Positions 20,863-31,006 of a stretch of 64,000 bases of DNA are shown in pieces; within the stretch, counting starts at the first letter, position 1; every line of letters begins with the position of its first letter. Made by a program: the position numbers and the translations under genes. Source of the DNA: Thraustochytrium sp. TN22. Its lineage: Eukaryota; Sar; Bigyra; Thraustochytrida; Thraustochytriidae. The stretch is taken from positions 38,200 to 102,199 of the forward strand of contig JABLUY010000131.1 of assembly GCA_013306675.1 (NCBI GenBank), read 5' to 3'. The notes under the pieces were generated by a model, which was not told the origin of the DNA, made no database searches, and saw only the letters and a list, made by a program, of their open reading frames with translations.

Positions 20863-22251
20863 ATGGCGCCTCGCGAGGCGTGGCGGGAGGAGCTCTTCTG
20901 CGCGATCAGCGGCGATGACGTGAGGACTGTGCGCAGATTATTGGCTGAGCAGGGCATGCTCAAGGAAGGCAGCGCCGACAAACTGGTCTTTGGCGTGCAG
21001 TACAAGGAGCAGGATGTCGTCGCGCGCGGCGAGGCGACCTTGGGAGACGAGGTGGAGTTCCAGGAGGAGCGGCGGGCCCGGCGGAAAATCTTTATTGCCT
21101 ACGGGGCGCATCTCGAAGACAGTCGCGGCTTCGTGCGATACGGCGCGACATGTTTGCACGTGGCCGTGTGGAGGGACGCGCGGCGCGTGGCCAGGGCGCT
21201 CAACGCGCTGGGCGCGTCCACGGGCCGAACGGATGCTCTTGGTGGCACCGTCTTTGACCGCGTGCACTCGGACCCAATGAAGCAGCTCCTGCGGCGCCCG
21301 CCGGCGCCGCGAGACCTGAGGGTGGTCGCCTGCGGACGGCGCTCTGCGCTGCTTCAGTGGACGGTGAGCCAGTGCAAGCCACGCGTTGACCTCTTCGAGG
21401 TGCAGGAGGTGCACACGCAGCGGACCTGGAGGCTCGATGCCATGCGCGACGTGGATCGCTTCCCGCTGACGCAGGACCGCGATGGCCCAACGGCGTGCAT
21501 CTTCGAGACGCCGCCTGGGACCGTGGAGTCCGCCGCGACCTACGCCTTTGAGGTTCGCAGCCGAAATTCGTGCGGGTTTTGGAGCGAGTGGTGTGAGGTG
21601 CACGCCGAGACCCGCTCAGCACACTGGCTCGACGAGTGGGAGGAGGACCTAGGTGCAGTCGAGGAGGAGGAGGGCAAGACATCCAAGGCGACAAGCTTGC
21701 AGCATCTGGTCGACGACGAGCGGGTCGAGACAGAGCAGAAGCAGACCGCGGCCAAAGCTCGAGGAGCGCGCGCCCGCACGCGCGAGCTCGTCCTCGGGTC
21801 GCGCAGCTTCGGCATGGTGCGCGAGTGCGATTGGTTCCGCGCGGCCCTTGAGGAGCAGGGGCGTGCGGCGACGCTTCTGCAGTCGCTCGCGCGAGCCCAC
21901 ATCCAGCGGAAGCGGTATGTGGAGAACGCGTGGATCCAGCGCCGGGCACTGCGCAGATCAGGTTCCGTGCGGATCCTGCAGCGCTTTTACCACGCGTGGG
22001 TCAGCGCGGCTGCCCAGGAGCGTCGCCTTGCCCACCTACGGCAGCGGCGAGCCGCGGCAGCCGTGGCCGCGCGCGCGTCCGCCGCGCAGTCCGTGCTGGT
22101 GTCGAGCTCTGAGAAGCAGGACCTCAAATCGCGGCGTCGACGCCAGCGGCGATCCATGGAGGCTGCCGTGCGCAAGGAGGCTGAGCGCCTGCAGCTCCTG
22201 CGCAGCAACGGCTTCGACTTTACTGTCGCCCTTCCCGGGCCGTGGCACTGA
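20863..22251 (+). CDS. Ankyrin / fibronectin type III / IQ-motif protein
   Basis: 462 residues, intronless. Residues 8-30 (LFCAISGDDVRTVRRLLAEQ) and 94-120 (GATCLHVAVWRDARRVARAL) are ankyrin-like repeats. Residues 147-250 form one FN3 domain (PAPRDLRVVACGRRSALLQW near its start, YAFEVRSRNSCGFWSEW near its end). Two basic helices at about 335-365 and 375-395 (ATLLQSLARAHIQRKRY; RILQRFYHAWV) look like IQ calmodulin-binding motifs. The C-terminus is strongly basic and coiled. There is no signal peptide, so the FN3 domain is cytosolic. This architecture is known from ANKFN1-like proteins and various protist proteins; the partner is unknown. It converges on the RPRD gene with about 190 bp between stops. 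Confidence 0.7.
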   Translation: MAPREAWREELFCAISGDDVRTVRRLLAEQGMLKEGSADKLVFGVQYKEQDVVARGEATLGDEVEFQEERRARRKIFIAYGAHLEDSRGFVRYGATCLHVAVWRDARRVARALNALGASTGRTDALGGTVFDRVHSDPMKQLLRRPPAPRDLRVVACGRRSALLQWTVSQCKPRVDLFEVQEVHTQRTWRLDAMRDVDRFPLTQDRDGPTACIFETPPGTVESAATYAFEVRSRNSCGFWSEWCEVHAETRSAHWLDEWEEDLGAVEEEEGKTSKATSLQHLVDDERVETEQKQTAAKARGARARTRELVLGSRSFGMVRECDWFRAALEEQGRAATLLQSLARAHIQRKRYVENAWIQRRALRRSGSVRILQRFYHAWVSAAAQERRLAHLRQRRAAAAVAARASAAQSVLVSSSEKQDLKSRRRRQRRSMEAAVRKEAERLQLLRSNGFDFTVALPGPWH

Positions 22252-22439
22252 GAAAATTGGATTCCCCTCCACCCCGCGGGCCATGATTGAACTTGAAGAG
22301 CAAACACCATGATATCATTCTTATTCTCGTGGCTCACTGGCAGTGCGCGCTCACTCTCTCGCGGCCACCTGATCTCATCTCAACACCTGTTCGTTCGCCT
22401 CTAAAGTCGTTGACTCTGATCGCGATGCATCCAACTAGG

Positions 22440-23851
22440 CTAGTTCCGCCAATCCTCCTCCTCCGTGTTGCTAGGCATGGGCACGTACATGTTGAGCTGC
22501 TTGTTCCAGATCATGGGCACATTCTCCTCGGCGGCCTTCTCGACCTTCTTCTTCTTCTTCTTACGGCGCTTGCGGATGCCAAGCATGCTGATCTTGGGGT
22601 CGGCCGAGCCGTCGGCGGCAGCCCCGGTCCCGGCTTCGTCGTCCTCATGCTCGTCCTCGTCCTCGTACTCGGAGCCAGACCCCTCTGAAGACTCGGCCTC
22701 GTCCGAGACCACGCGCGCGCGCTTCTTGCGCGCCGAGGGCGCCCTCGGCACACGCTTGAAGGACTCCAGCACGGCCTCGAGCTTCGTTTTGCCCTTGTGC
22801 TTTTCCTCCAGGGCCACGAGACGCTTCTCGATGGAGCCGATAGTCTCAAGCTGCGTGTCCGCGTCGTTCATTGACTTGCCAACAGCCTCCATCTGGTTCT
22901 CGATGCTCATGATGAGGGCGCTGGCGAAGATGCCGGCGCGCCGCACCACTTCGCGCTTGGAGACCAGCGACTGCAGCGCCGTCATAGTGGTGTCCCGGAG
23001 GTCGTTGAAGTCCTCCTCCGACATGGCCTCCAGCGCCTTTTGCAGCCGCAGGGCCTCCGAGGTGGAAGACGACGAAGATGACGGCGGCTCGCCCTTGTCC
23101 GCGCGCTCACGAAGAGCGCGCATGCTGTCCCGCGCAAGATTCATCACATGGTCCGCGTCGGCGCGCGCATCCTCGGCGGCGCGGGACTGCAGCGGCAACA
23201 GGCGCGCCACCGGTACGCGGTGGATGGTCGAGATGGACGTCTCGCGGCGTAGCGGGTGCGTCCGGTCGCCGTTGCGGCCCTCGTCGTCGTCCTCCGCCTC
23301 CTCCTCGTCGTCGTCGAAGTCGTCGTCGTCGCTGTCCACATCGCCCTCCGGGCCGTTGAGGGCGGGTAGCTCGCCGAACTCGGTCTCAAGGCTCGCCTTG
23401 CTCAGCCGCCGTTTGAGCGACATGACAAATCCCTCGTCGAAGACACGTCGCCGCGCCCAAATGTTGAGGATACGTAGAAACTTGGCGCGGTTCGTTGCGT
23501 CGTCCTTCACCAGGTCCACGGCTTCGGGCAGCACACCCTTGAAGGCTGACCACAGCGGCCTGCCGCGGCTCTTCTGCACGATGTCGTTGGCCACGTACAT
23601 GTACACCAGCGCATCGGACTTGTTCTCGCGCACATTCTGTAGCCACACCTGCGTCGTCGTTGTCGTCTCGACTCGCGTCATCTGTTAGTTCGTTCGCGCC
23701 GCGTCCGCGTCTGCGCCCGCCCTAAGCGTCCACGTACCGCGACGAAGTCTGGCACTGCATCCGCATCCAGGTCGATGGCCACGCTCGCGATGCGCTCGAT
23801 GTCCTCCTGTGTGCCATCCAGCGTGCGCAGCTGCCGCCGCACCTCCTCCAT
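22440..23851 (-). CDS. RPRD1/Rtt103-like protein with RNA polymerase II CTD-interacting domain (CID)
   Basis: Exons (minus) 23738-23851 and 22440-23648 join to 440 residues. The intron is 89 bp, with donor GTACGT, acceptor GCAG and a CTAAC box about 35 bp before the acceptor, phase 0. The CID occupies residues about 1-135: the DAVPDFVA|VWLQNVRENK join restores the family helix, followed by ALVYMYVANDIVQKSRGRP and RILNIWARRRVF, the typical CID binding-pocket helices. A coiled region (about 240-350) fits the RPRD dimerisation segment. The C-terminus is acidic, then lysine-rich. These proteins bind the phosphorylated Pol II CTD and act in transcription termination or phosphatase recruitment. Using the alternative acceptor 33 bp upstream would insert 11 residues (MTRVETTTTTQ) into the CID, which is less likely. 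Confidence 0.85.
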
Positions 23852-24089
23852 CGTCGCCTGCGGCGCGTGACGGCTGCCGCGCCGCGCCCGCGCGCCCGCG
23901 CCGCTTGCCGGGGCCGCCTCAAACGTTTGGGCTCTGCAGTGGGGGCCAAACCTGCTTTGACTGACAGTGACAGGTGAGGCCGCTGCCGGTGGTCGCGCCG
24001 AGCAAGCGTTTACGACGAGCTGCACCTGCCTACATTCGTGTATGTGCTCGTGTTCGTGCACCTGTTCACGTTGTTTATGCCCATGCTCA

Positions 24090-24128
<39 letters not shown>

Positions 24129-24354
24129 ATCTGTCCACGTTATTTATGCCCATGCTCATGCTCATCATGCTCGTGCTCGTGCTCGGGCGCACGATTGTGT
24201 TCGTGTTCATGTTCGTGTTTGAGGTCGAATTCGTGTTCATGTTCGTGCGCCTGCCCACGTGCTCGTGCTTGCGATTCTTGATGATTTCTTTTTCTTTATG
24301 CCAGGCACCTGGTAAAGTTGAATCGTTCGTTAATGGCCTTCGTTTTGAAAGAAC
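23852..24354. other. Intergenic region with hexanucleotide repeats
   Basis: 503 bp between DNAI7 (stop) and RPRD (start), both on the minus strand. The RPRD-proximal part is C-rich on the plus strand. The remainder is dominated by GTGCTC/GTTCGT hexamer repeats inside a tandem duplication. His-Glu frames read through it are repeat artefacts. Confidence 0.6.
24055..24187. repeat. ~65-bp tandem duplication containing (GCTCGT)n hexamers
   Basis: GTGCACCTGTTCACGTTGTT (24055) and GTGCATCTGTCCACGTTATT (24124) begin two related units. Each continues with TATGCCCATGCTCATGCTC and then runs of GCTCGT. A third, degenerate set of GTTCGTGTTCAT hexamers follows to about 24250. Confidence 0.85.
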
Positions 24355-27171
24355 CTAAATCGTGAAGGAAAGCGGGCGCAGGGTATGAAGCACTTGCTCG
24401 AGTGCATCGCGGAGGCCAGTGGATGCTGCGTTGTCCTGCATCCTGTGCACGCGGTCCTTGCAGTAAATGGCAGCGTCGTCGAGGGCGTTCTCCAGGTAGA
24501 CGTGAGTGGTCTGCTCCTTGAGGATGGTGTCAGTGTCGAGCTGGTCGTCGGTCTCGCGCATGCGCAGCAGCGCGCACTTGATGGCGGTATCGCGCACCTC
24601 AGCATCGTTCTGGAAGAGGACAATGCGCGGCTCGGAAGGCACAGGGTCAGGCTCGATGAGTGCAGCGGCGGCCTCCTCAGCCTCGCGCGCAGCGGCCTCG
24701 GCGGCGGCGGCGGCGGCCTCGGCCTCGAGACGCGCCTGCTCCTCCTTGTCCTTCTTCTTGTCCTTCTTCTTGTCCTTCTTCTTGTCCTTCTTCTCCTCCG
24801 CTGCCGCCTCCTGCTTCTCCTCCGCAGGGGCGGTCTCCTTGGACTCCTCGACCTCTTCCTTGGCCTCGGCACCCTCTGGCGCTGCTGCAGCCTCGGCCTC
24901 GACGGCGGCCGGGTCGGCGGCGGTCTCAGCGGCTGCGTCGTCGGCAGCGGCCGCCGGGTCGCCGCTGGCGTTGACGGCATCGCCGGCTCCGAGGTCCTGC
25001 TGAAGGATGGCGTGGATGTCAAAGGCGCTGTCTGCCGCTTCGTAGGCCTCCTGCAGGTTGATGCAGCAGAGGTCTGGGCCAAGCTGCTGGTTCCAGCGGC
25101 TCGTGGCGACGGCGAAGGCGCTAGCGACGGCGGCGCTAAGCTCCCCGTAAATGTGGCGCTCAAGGCGCTCGTCCTTGAGGCTGAGGCGGCCGTCGAGCAC
25201 CTTGGCGCCGTGAGGGAGCGCCTGGGTCTCCAGCGGGGAGCGCAGGTCAATGCCACAAGCCGCAAGCGCGGAAAAGAGCTCCTCGGGCCGCATGTCAACG
25301 TGGCGCAGGTGCGCAAGCTCGGCCTCAAGCGGCTCGAGCAGACGGCAGGTGCCGCGCGCGCCGACCTCGATCTTGACGAGCCACGAGGGGCATCGCAGCG
25401 TAAGGAGCGCAGCGCGCACGGTGGGCGCGCCGCGTGGCGAATCCTGGTCCACCTCGTCCTCCGCGAACGGGTCGGCCTCCTCCTCGTCCTCGTTCGCCTC
25501 GTCCTCCGGATCCGCTGCGCCGCCGCCGCCAGCCTCTTCGTCGGCATGCTTCTGGTCGTCGGCAGGGCCTCCGCGACGGTCCCGCTTCTTCTTTTGGGCG
25601 TCGCGCTGCCGGAAAACGGGCGTGAGCGACCAGTATCGGAAGGGGTGGTCCACGTCCCGGCGTTGCAGCAGCGCGTGCGCCGTGTTGCGTGTGGTGGTGA
25701 AGTTGACCACGCGGGCCCTGACATCGAAGGTGACCTCCGACACGCCGTCCTCGGTCCAGGCGCCCAGAGTTTCGTCCCAGGCGCCCACGCGAAAGCCGGA
25801 CAGGCTCTCGGAGAAGGCCTCTGGCGCGGCGTCCTGCGGCTTGGGCGAGGCCAGGCCGTCAGGGACCCGCGGCTCGCCGTCAGCGCCTTCGCCGCCCGAC
25901 TCGCCGGCGCCGCCCTCGAGGCCGGCGACCGGGTCCTCGGGCGGCGCGGCCTCCTCGACAATGAGAGGCTGGTGCTCGCCGTTCAGATTGCGCACAATGA
26001 CGGTGGTCGGTAGCCGCATCTTGAGCGAGACGGAGATGGGGCCGTTCCCGCCCGTCGGATCCGGGGACATGGGCGCGCCGCCAGCCGCGGCGTCCGAGGT
26101 GGCGTTGAAGGTGACGCGCGCCACGCGGTTCTCCACCGCAGGGTTGATGGGCCGCATCGCCCAGCCCTTGGCGTTGCGCGTCTGCGCCGGAAGTCGCAAA
26201 GTCTCAAAGAAGAGCAGCCCGCCCTTGGCCGTGTCGTAGCTCATGTCGCCCTCGCGCATCGGGCGGGACAGCGCGTCGTCGGGGACCTGGATCACGCGCA
26301 CCGCAACGCTCTGCAGCGCTAGCGTCTTGGGAATCTCCGCGATGATGGAGAGCCCGGGGAAGTCGATGATCCGCATGCGGAAGCCCTTGGACGCCATGTT
26401 GATCCAGATGCCCACTCGGTAGTCGCGCGATGCGTGTCCCAGCAGGACCTCCTGCTTGGGCGAGACGAACTCGTCCGCGCGCACCAACAGCTTGGCGGTG
26501 CCGCGGTCCATGCGCGCAATGGCCGTGGTCAGCAGCTTGCGCGCGTTCTCGCGGCGCGACGCGATCGCGGCGCAGTTCCCACTCGCCACGTCGCGGCTCA
26601 GTGCCGTCTCAAGCAGGCCGGCCACCTCGTGCAGCACCTCGCACTGCTGCAAAACGGTCTCCATCTCGGCGTTTTCCTCGCGCACCAGCGCCTTGAGGTA
26701 CGTGTTGATGTCGGCATCGGAGTCCTCCTGCGGGAGCGAGGTGCAGGCCAGGAAGGCTTTCCAGTCGCGCGCGTGCGCCTCGGCGCGCAGGTATGACTCG
26801 CGGTACCGCCTGCGACGTTCGACGAGCGGCGCGGTCGTGCAGGCCTCGTCATCGAGGCGCTCCAGCTCCTCGCGCCGCAGGCGCTCGCGCTCCAGCCGCT
26901 CCTGCTCCTCGCGCTCCAGCCGTAGCGCCTCCTCCTCGGCCAGCCGCTTCGCCTCCTCCTCCTGCCGGATGCGCTCCTCCTCCTCAGCCTGCAGCCGTTC
27001 CGCCTCCAGCTCCTCCTTGGTCTTCTTCTTGCCGCCCTTCTTCTTGCCCTGCGCGCGTCTCGGGTCCCAGCCCGGCGACCGTCAGTTCCTCCGCTTCGTC
27101 CATCCGCAGCTTTTCCGACTCGCTCACAGCGCCGCGTCCTCCGCGCGCCGCCCTCGCCCTCCACGTACCAT
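24355..27171 (-). CDS. DNAI7: DNAI7/CASC1-like axonemal dynein-associated protein; intron directly after the ATG
   Basis: Exon 1 contributes only the ATG at 27169-27171. A 120-bp intron (27049-27168; donor GTACGT, acceptor GCGCAG, CTGAC box about 33 bp before the acceptor) precedes exon 2 (24355-27048); the product is 898 residues. The join gives [19 protein letters not shown], the Lys-rich opening typical of CASC1, followed by a long Glu/Arg coiled coil, the FLACTSLPQ and [18 protein letters not shown] region, and a large CASC1 C-terminal body. Without splicing, the ATG frame meets a stop after 15 codons. A second Lys/Glu/Ala low-complexity stretch with repeated KKDK interrupts the C-terminal part. 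DNAI7 is linked to inner-arm axonemal dynein assembly in motile cilia, so a flagellated life stage is implied. The exon-1 assignment is inferred from motif and splice sites. Confidence 0.78.
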
Positions 27172-27840
27172 GGCTGCTCCGCGAGCGCGCCGACCAGCCC
27201 AGCCGCCGCGCTGCGACTCTCTTCTTCTCCTTGCTCTTCTTCTTCTTCTTCTTCTGCTGCTGCTGCTGCTGCTGCTTCCTCCTCTTTTTCACCTGCACGA
27301 CGCCCTGCCGGCGGCCGCGTCCCGGTCCTCCTCCGGGTCCTGCTCCAGCTTCAGGTTCTGGCCCCGGTCCCGGTCCGGGTCCAGGTCCAGGTCCAAGTCC
27401 AGGTCCTCGTCCTGGCCCTCAGGTCCTGGCCCTCCTCGGGCTCGTCCTCTAGGTCCAGCACCTACTATACAGCCATGCGACTGGACCTATGCATGGCAGA
27501 GGTGCTTGCCGTGCAGCTCCGAGCTGGCCGGCAACAACGCGCCTCAACGGCCTCCGCAGGCCGCGTTGCGCAGGTTCCAGCGTGCCGGCTCGCCCCATCA
27601 AGGCGTTGCGCAGGTTCCAGGGGTTCCGTGATCTTCATTCGCCTTCTCCGCGCCGGCGGGCGCCGGCGAGGCCGCCAAACGGCGAGCGCGCGCGCGGCTC
27701 AGAGCGGCTGCGAGCGGGCGGCGGCGGGCGGCAGGGCGTGCGGCAGGGCGTGGCACTTGCGGCGGTCGCCGGCCTCGGGTCGTGCCTGCGGCGGCGGCAG
27801 CAGCGAGCAGCGGCGAGCGAGCGGGCAAGCGGAAGGCAAG
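27172..27840. other. Divergent intergenic region between DNAI7 (-) and PSMA1 (+)
   Basis: 669 bp. It holds (CTT)n then (CTG)n at 27230-27280, degenerate GGTCC(A/C)GGTCC hexamers at 27340-27450, and an 18-bp direct repeat GCGTTGCGCAGGTTCCAG (around 27562 and 27602). GGC/GGGC-rich sequence (27700-27835) forms the PSMA1 leader. No gene is supported. Confidence 0.55.
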
Positions 27841-28768
27841 ATGAACCGCAACCAGTACGACACGGACGTCTCGACCTGGAGCCCTCAGGGCAAGCTGCAC
27901 CAGGTGGAGTATGCCATGGAGTCTGTGAAGCAGGGCACCTGCTGCCTGGGCATGCGCAGCGGCGACTACGTCGTTCTCTCGGCGCTCAAGAAGTAGGTTC
28001 ACCATAGCGTGCAGGCAACGGTGCAGGCGGGCGGGCTCTGGAGGGAAGGAACACGTGTGTAGACTGACGACTCGACGCTGGCGTTGCTGCTTCTCTTCTC
28101 CACGCGCGCAGGACCAAGGAGGAGCTTGCGTCGCACCAGAAGAAGATCTTCAAGATTGATGACCACATTGGCATCGGTGTGGCCGGGCTCACCGCTGATG
28201 CGCGGTCGCTCGCCACCTACATGCGAACAGAGTGCCTGAATCACCGCTTCCAGTTCGACAGCCCCATCGTGACGGGCCGCCTCGTCTCGGATGTGGCGGA
28301 CAAGCACCAGGCCCGCACGCAGGCGTCCTGGAAGCGCCCGTACGGTGTGGGTCTGCTCGTCGCTGGCTACGACCGCGACGGCCCCCACCTGTACCAGACG
28401 TGCCCCAGCGGCAACCTGTATGAGTACAAGGCCATGGCCATTGGCGCGCGCGCGCAGTCGGCCAAGACCTACATGGAGAAGCACCTGGCCAGCATTGAGA
28501 CCGGTATGTTTCGGGACGCACACTGAGAAAAGGAGCCTGTGGCGAGGGCGGCACACCAAGACTAACCAAAACGTTCGACTGCGCAGCTGACCTGGAGACG
28601 CTCATTATCCACTCCCTCAAGGCGCTCGAGGGCCCGGCCAACGATAAGGACGTGTCCATGGATAACGCGAGCGTCGCCATCCTTGGCAAGAACCAGCCTT
28701 TTGACATTCTCGAGGGCGAGGACCTTCGGCCCTTCCTCGAGCAGATGGGCTCTGCCTCGCGCAGCTGA
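27841..28768 (+). CDS. PSMA1: 20S proteasome subunit alpha type-1 (alpha6), three exons
   Basis: Exons 27841-27992, 28112-28503 and 28587-28768 give 241 residues. The introns are 119 bp (donor GTAGGT) and 83 bp (donor GTATGT); both end GCGCAG and carry CTGAC or CTAAC boxes. The N-terminus [25 protein letters not shown] is the alpha-subunit gate plus signature helix H0. [49 protein letters not shown] and the [17 protein letters not shown] helix identify PSMA1. It occupies one place in the outer heptameric ring of the 20S core, which is non-catalytic. The subunit is slightly shorter at its C-terminus than the animal protein, lacking the Lys/Glu tail. Confidence 0.95.
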
Positions 28769-29860
28769 CTCTGAGTCTCGTTCGCTCTGAGAGTCTTGTC
28801 TACTCTGAGTCTTGCGTCTAGCTAGGCTGCTAACCATGGGTCTCGTCTACTTTGAGTCTCGTCCACTCCCTCGTTCGGTAGCCGCTCGCTCCTCGACCGC
28901 AACCGAGCCGCGCCTCGTCTGCGCCTCGGTTGCTTCACTCTACGTCGTAGCTAAAGAACGAAAATCTTGCCGTGCAACTAGTGCTGTGGCGGCCTTGACT
29001 GCGCGAAGCCTTTCATCTTCGCAGCTCGAACAACTCAGGCACACAGTGCGCAAGCCCGGCCGTCGCGCGCGCGTGCCACGCACAGCCTTGGCACAAGCGA
29101 CGCCGTGCCTCACGACGCCCTCGTCATCATCCCCGGTCGATTCTTCGCCACCACCAGCCTACCAATCTATGCTGTCATCACTCATCAAGACAAGACCAGC
29201 CCGGTCTCCCAGGAGCCCGCGCTTTGTCGCGGCTCAAGAATCTTCGATATCTCTCCTCGATTCCTCTCCTCGATTCCTCTCCTCGACGCCCCTCTGCTCA
29301 GGGGCTGCGCTGCATTGCATCACTGTTCCTGCACGTCTCGCCGAGTCACGGTGCAGTGCCTGCCGGGCAGTGAACGAGCGTGAACGACGTAACGCGGTGG
29401 TTCCTCGCCTGTCCACGCGCCGCCGCTCACCAGCCGTGGCTGCCTTACCGTGTCGCGCCTCGCTGATGGTGAAGGAGTGAGGGCGCTGCTCGCCAGCACC
29501 AGTGGCTCCGGCGCCTGCCAGTGCCTGCCTGCCCGCCTGCCTGCCTGCCTCCTGCCCGCCTGGCTTGGTCGCTGCCTGCCTCGCGGGCCTGGCGCCTCCG
29601 ACAGCGCGGCGCGCAGGCGGGCGGCTCGGCGGGCGGCGGCGGCGGCAGAGCGGAGCGCGGCGGTCGCGGCCGGCCGGCGGCGGCGCGGGCGGCGGGCGGC
29701 GGCGGGCGCGCGGGGCGGCGGAGCCGCTGGTCCATCGCTCCATCGCTCCATCGCTCCATCCATCCATCCGTCGTGAGGGCCTGGCCTGGCCTGGGGCGAG
29801 GGCTGGGTAGCCGCGTGTGCGCAGGCGGGCAGGGGCTGCGCGGAGGCGGGCGGCGGCAGG
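28769..29860. other. Intergenic region between PSMA1 and the mitochondrial carrier
   Basis: 1.1 kb. The first 100 bp carry imperfect (C)TCTGAGTCTTG/GAGTCTCGTC repeats in the PSMA1 3' region. Short GCCT units lie at 29520-29570, CCATCGCT/CCAT units at 29732-29770, and long GGC-rich sequence at 29620-29860 leads into the carrier start. One open frame on the plus strand (28812-29480) lacks an ATG start and any recognisable domain. Confidence 0.55.
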
Positions 29861-31006
29861 ATGGCGAGCGAGGAGGGCGGCGGCAGCGGCGGCAGCCGGC
29901 TGATGCGCGCGGACTCGCGCGACGCGGCGGTGAGGAGACACCAGGAGCTGCAGCTGGAGGCGCTGCGCAAGGAGGCGACGGCCCTGAACGAGCCCGGCGA
30001 AGGCAAGCTGCCGCTGGCGGGCGGCGCGGCCGTGGGTAAAATGTCGGAGGATGGCTCGTACCAGGTCAAGGACACCAAGACGCACGTGATCAAGATTCAG
30101 GCGGCGCCGCAGGACAGCTGGGTGCGGGTTAAGCAGCTGGTGGCGGGCGGCGGCGCCGGCGCCATCACCAAGACGGCCGTGGCGCCGCTGGAACGCGTCA
30201 AGATCCTGCTGCAGGTGCAGGGAATGAAGATGGCCGGCGTGGACAAGAGCGAGTTCAAGTACCGGGGCGTGCTGGGCACCATGCGTACCGTGGTGCGCGA
30301 GGAGGGCCTGCTGGCGCTGTACAAGGGCAACGGCGCCAATGTGCTGCGGGTCATCCCGGTGTACGCGCTCAAGTTCACCTTCAACGACACCTTCAAGGAC
30401 ATGGTGCGCACGCCGGGCCAGTCGCTGAGCTTTGGGCAGCTCATCGTGGCGGGCACCATGGCGGGCCTCTTTCAAACCTGCGTCACCTACCCGCTGGAGA
30501 CGGTGCGCACGCGCCTTACGCTGGGCGTCGGCCTCGGCGTCAAGTTCAACGGCATCACCGACGTGCTCGTGCAGACGGTGCGCAAGGAGGGCGTCGTCGG
30601 CCTCTACAAGGGCATCGGTCCCACCTTTTTGTCTGGCTCGCCTTACGTCGGTCTGCAGATGACCTTTTACGAGGTCTTCAAGCGCCAGCTCGAGGGCCGC
30701 CAGCAGGGTCAGTCATCATTTGTCGTGCAGCTCGAGAAGCTCGTCTCGGGCGCGGCTGCCGGCGTCATTGCGCAGACCATCACCTACCCGGGCGACACCG
30801 TGCGCCGCCGCATGCAGATGAACGGCATGAACGGCGAGCCGCGCCTCTACCGCAACTCTTGGGACTGCTGCAAGCGTCTCGTGCAGGTCGAAGGCTTCAC
30901 TGGCCTCTTCAACGGCCTTGGCGCCAACCTTATCCGCTGCCTCCCGGGCGCTGCCATTCAGTTCTGGGCCTACGACATGCTCAACATTCTCATCAAGGAC
31001 CTCTGA
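29861..31006 (+). CDS. Mitochondrial carrier family (SLC25) protein
   Basis: 381 residues, intronless. Three carrier repeats are present, at about 88-180, 190-280 and 285-381. Each starts with a PX[DE]XX[RK] signature: PLERVK (109-114), PLETVR and PGDTVR. The G-x-GG helix-packing motifs and [FY][DE]xx[RK] matrix salt-bridge partners (for example LYKGNGANVLR, LYKGIGPTFL) follow. Six membrane helices in the inner mitochondrial membrane are expected. The third signature has Gly in place of the usual Leu/Ile (PGDTVR), as in ADP/ATP-carrier-like and CoA/nucleotide carriers. An ~85-residue N-terminal extension rich in Gly/Ala/Arg has no EF-hand. The substrate cannot be fixed by eye; an adenine-nucleotide or CoA-type carrier (SLC25A42/A16-like) is plausible. 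Confidence 0.88.
   Translation: MASEEGGGSGGSRLMRADSRDAAVRRHQELQLEALRKEATALNEPGEGKLPLAGGAAVGKMSEDGSYQVKDTKTHVIKIQAAPQDSWVRVKQLVAGGGAGAITKTAVAPLERVKILLQVQGMKMAGVDKSEFKYRGVLGTMRTVVREEGLLALYKGNGANVLRVIPVYALKFTFNDTFKDMVRTPGQSLSFGQLIVAGTMAGLFQTCVTYPLETVRTRLTLGVGLGVKFNGITDVLVQTVRKEGVVGLYKGIGPTFLSGSPYVGLQMTFYEVFKRQLEGRQQGQSSFVVQLEKLVSGAAAGVIAQTITYPGDTVRRRMQMNGMNGEPRLYRNSWDCCKRLVQVEGFTGLFNGLGANLIRCLPGAAIQFWAYDMLNILIKDL

Noticed and set aside
23678-24130. His-Glu repeat protein on the minus strand upstream of RPRD
   Set aside because: Arises from translating the GCTCGT hexamer repeat; the real start is the ATG at 23851 downstream of it.
24385-26013. 542-codon plus-strand frame opposite DNAI7
   Set aside because: Shadow of the DNAI7 coding strand with no domain.
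24355-26685. GTG codon at 26685 as the DNAI7 start
   Set aside because: The frame is open and family-like for another 120 codons upstream, reaching a good splice acceptor and an ATG-donor exon.
28812-29480. 222-codon plus-strand frame between PSMA1 and the carrier
   Set aside because: No ATG at its start, Ser/Arg/Ala composition, no domain, and repeats at its beginning.
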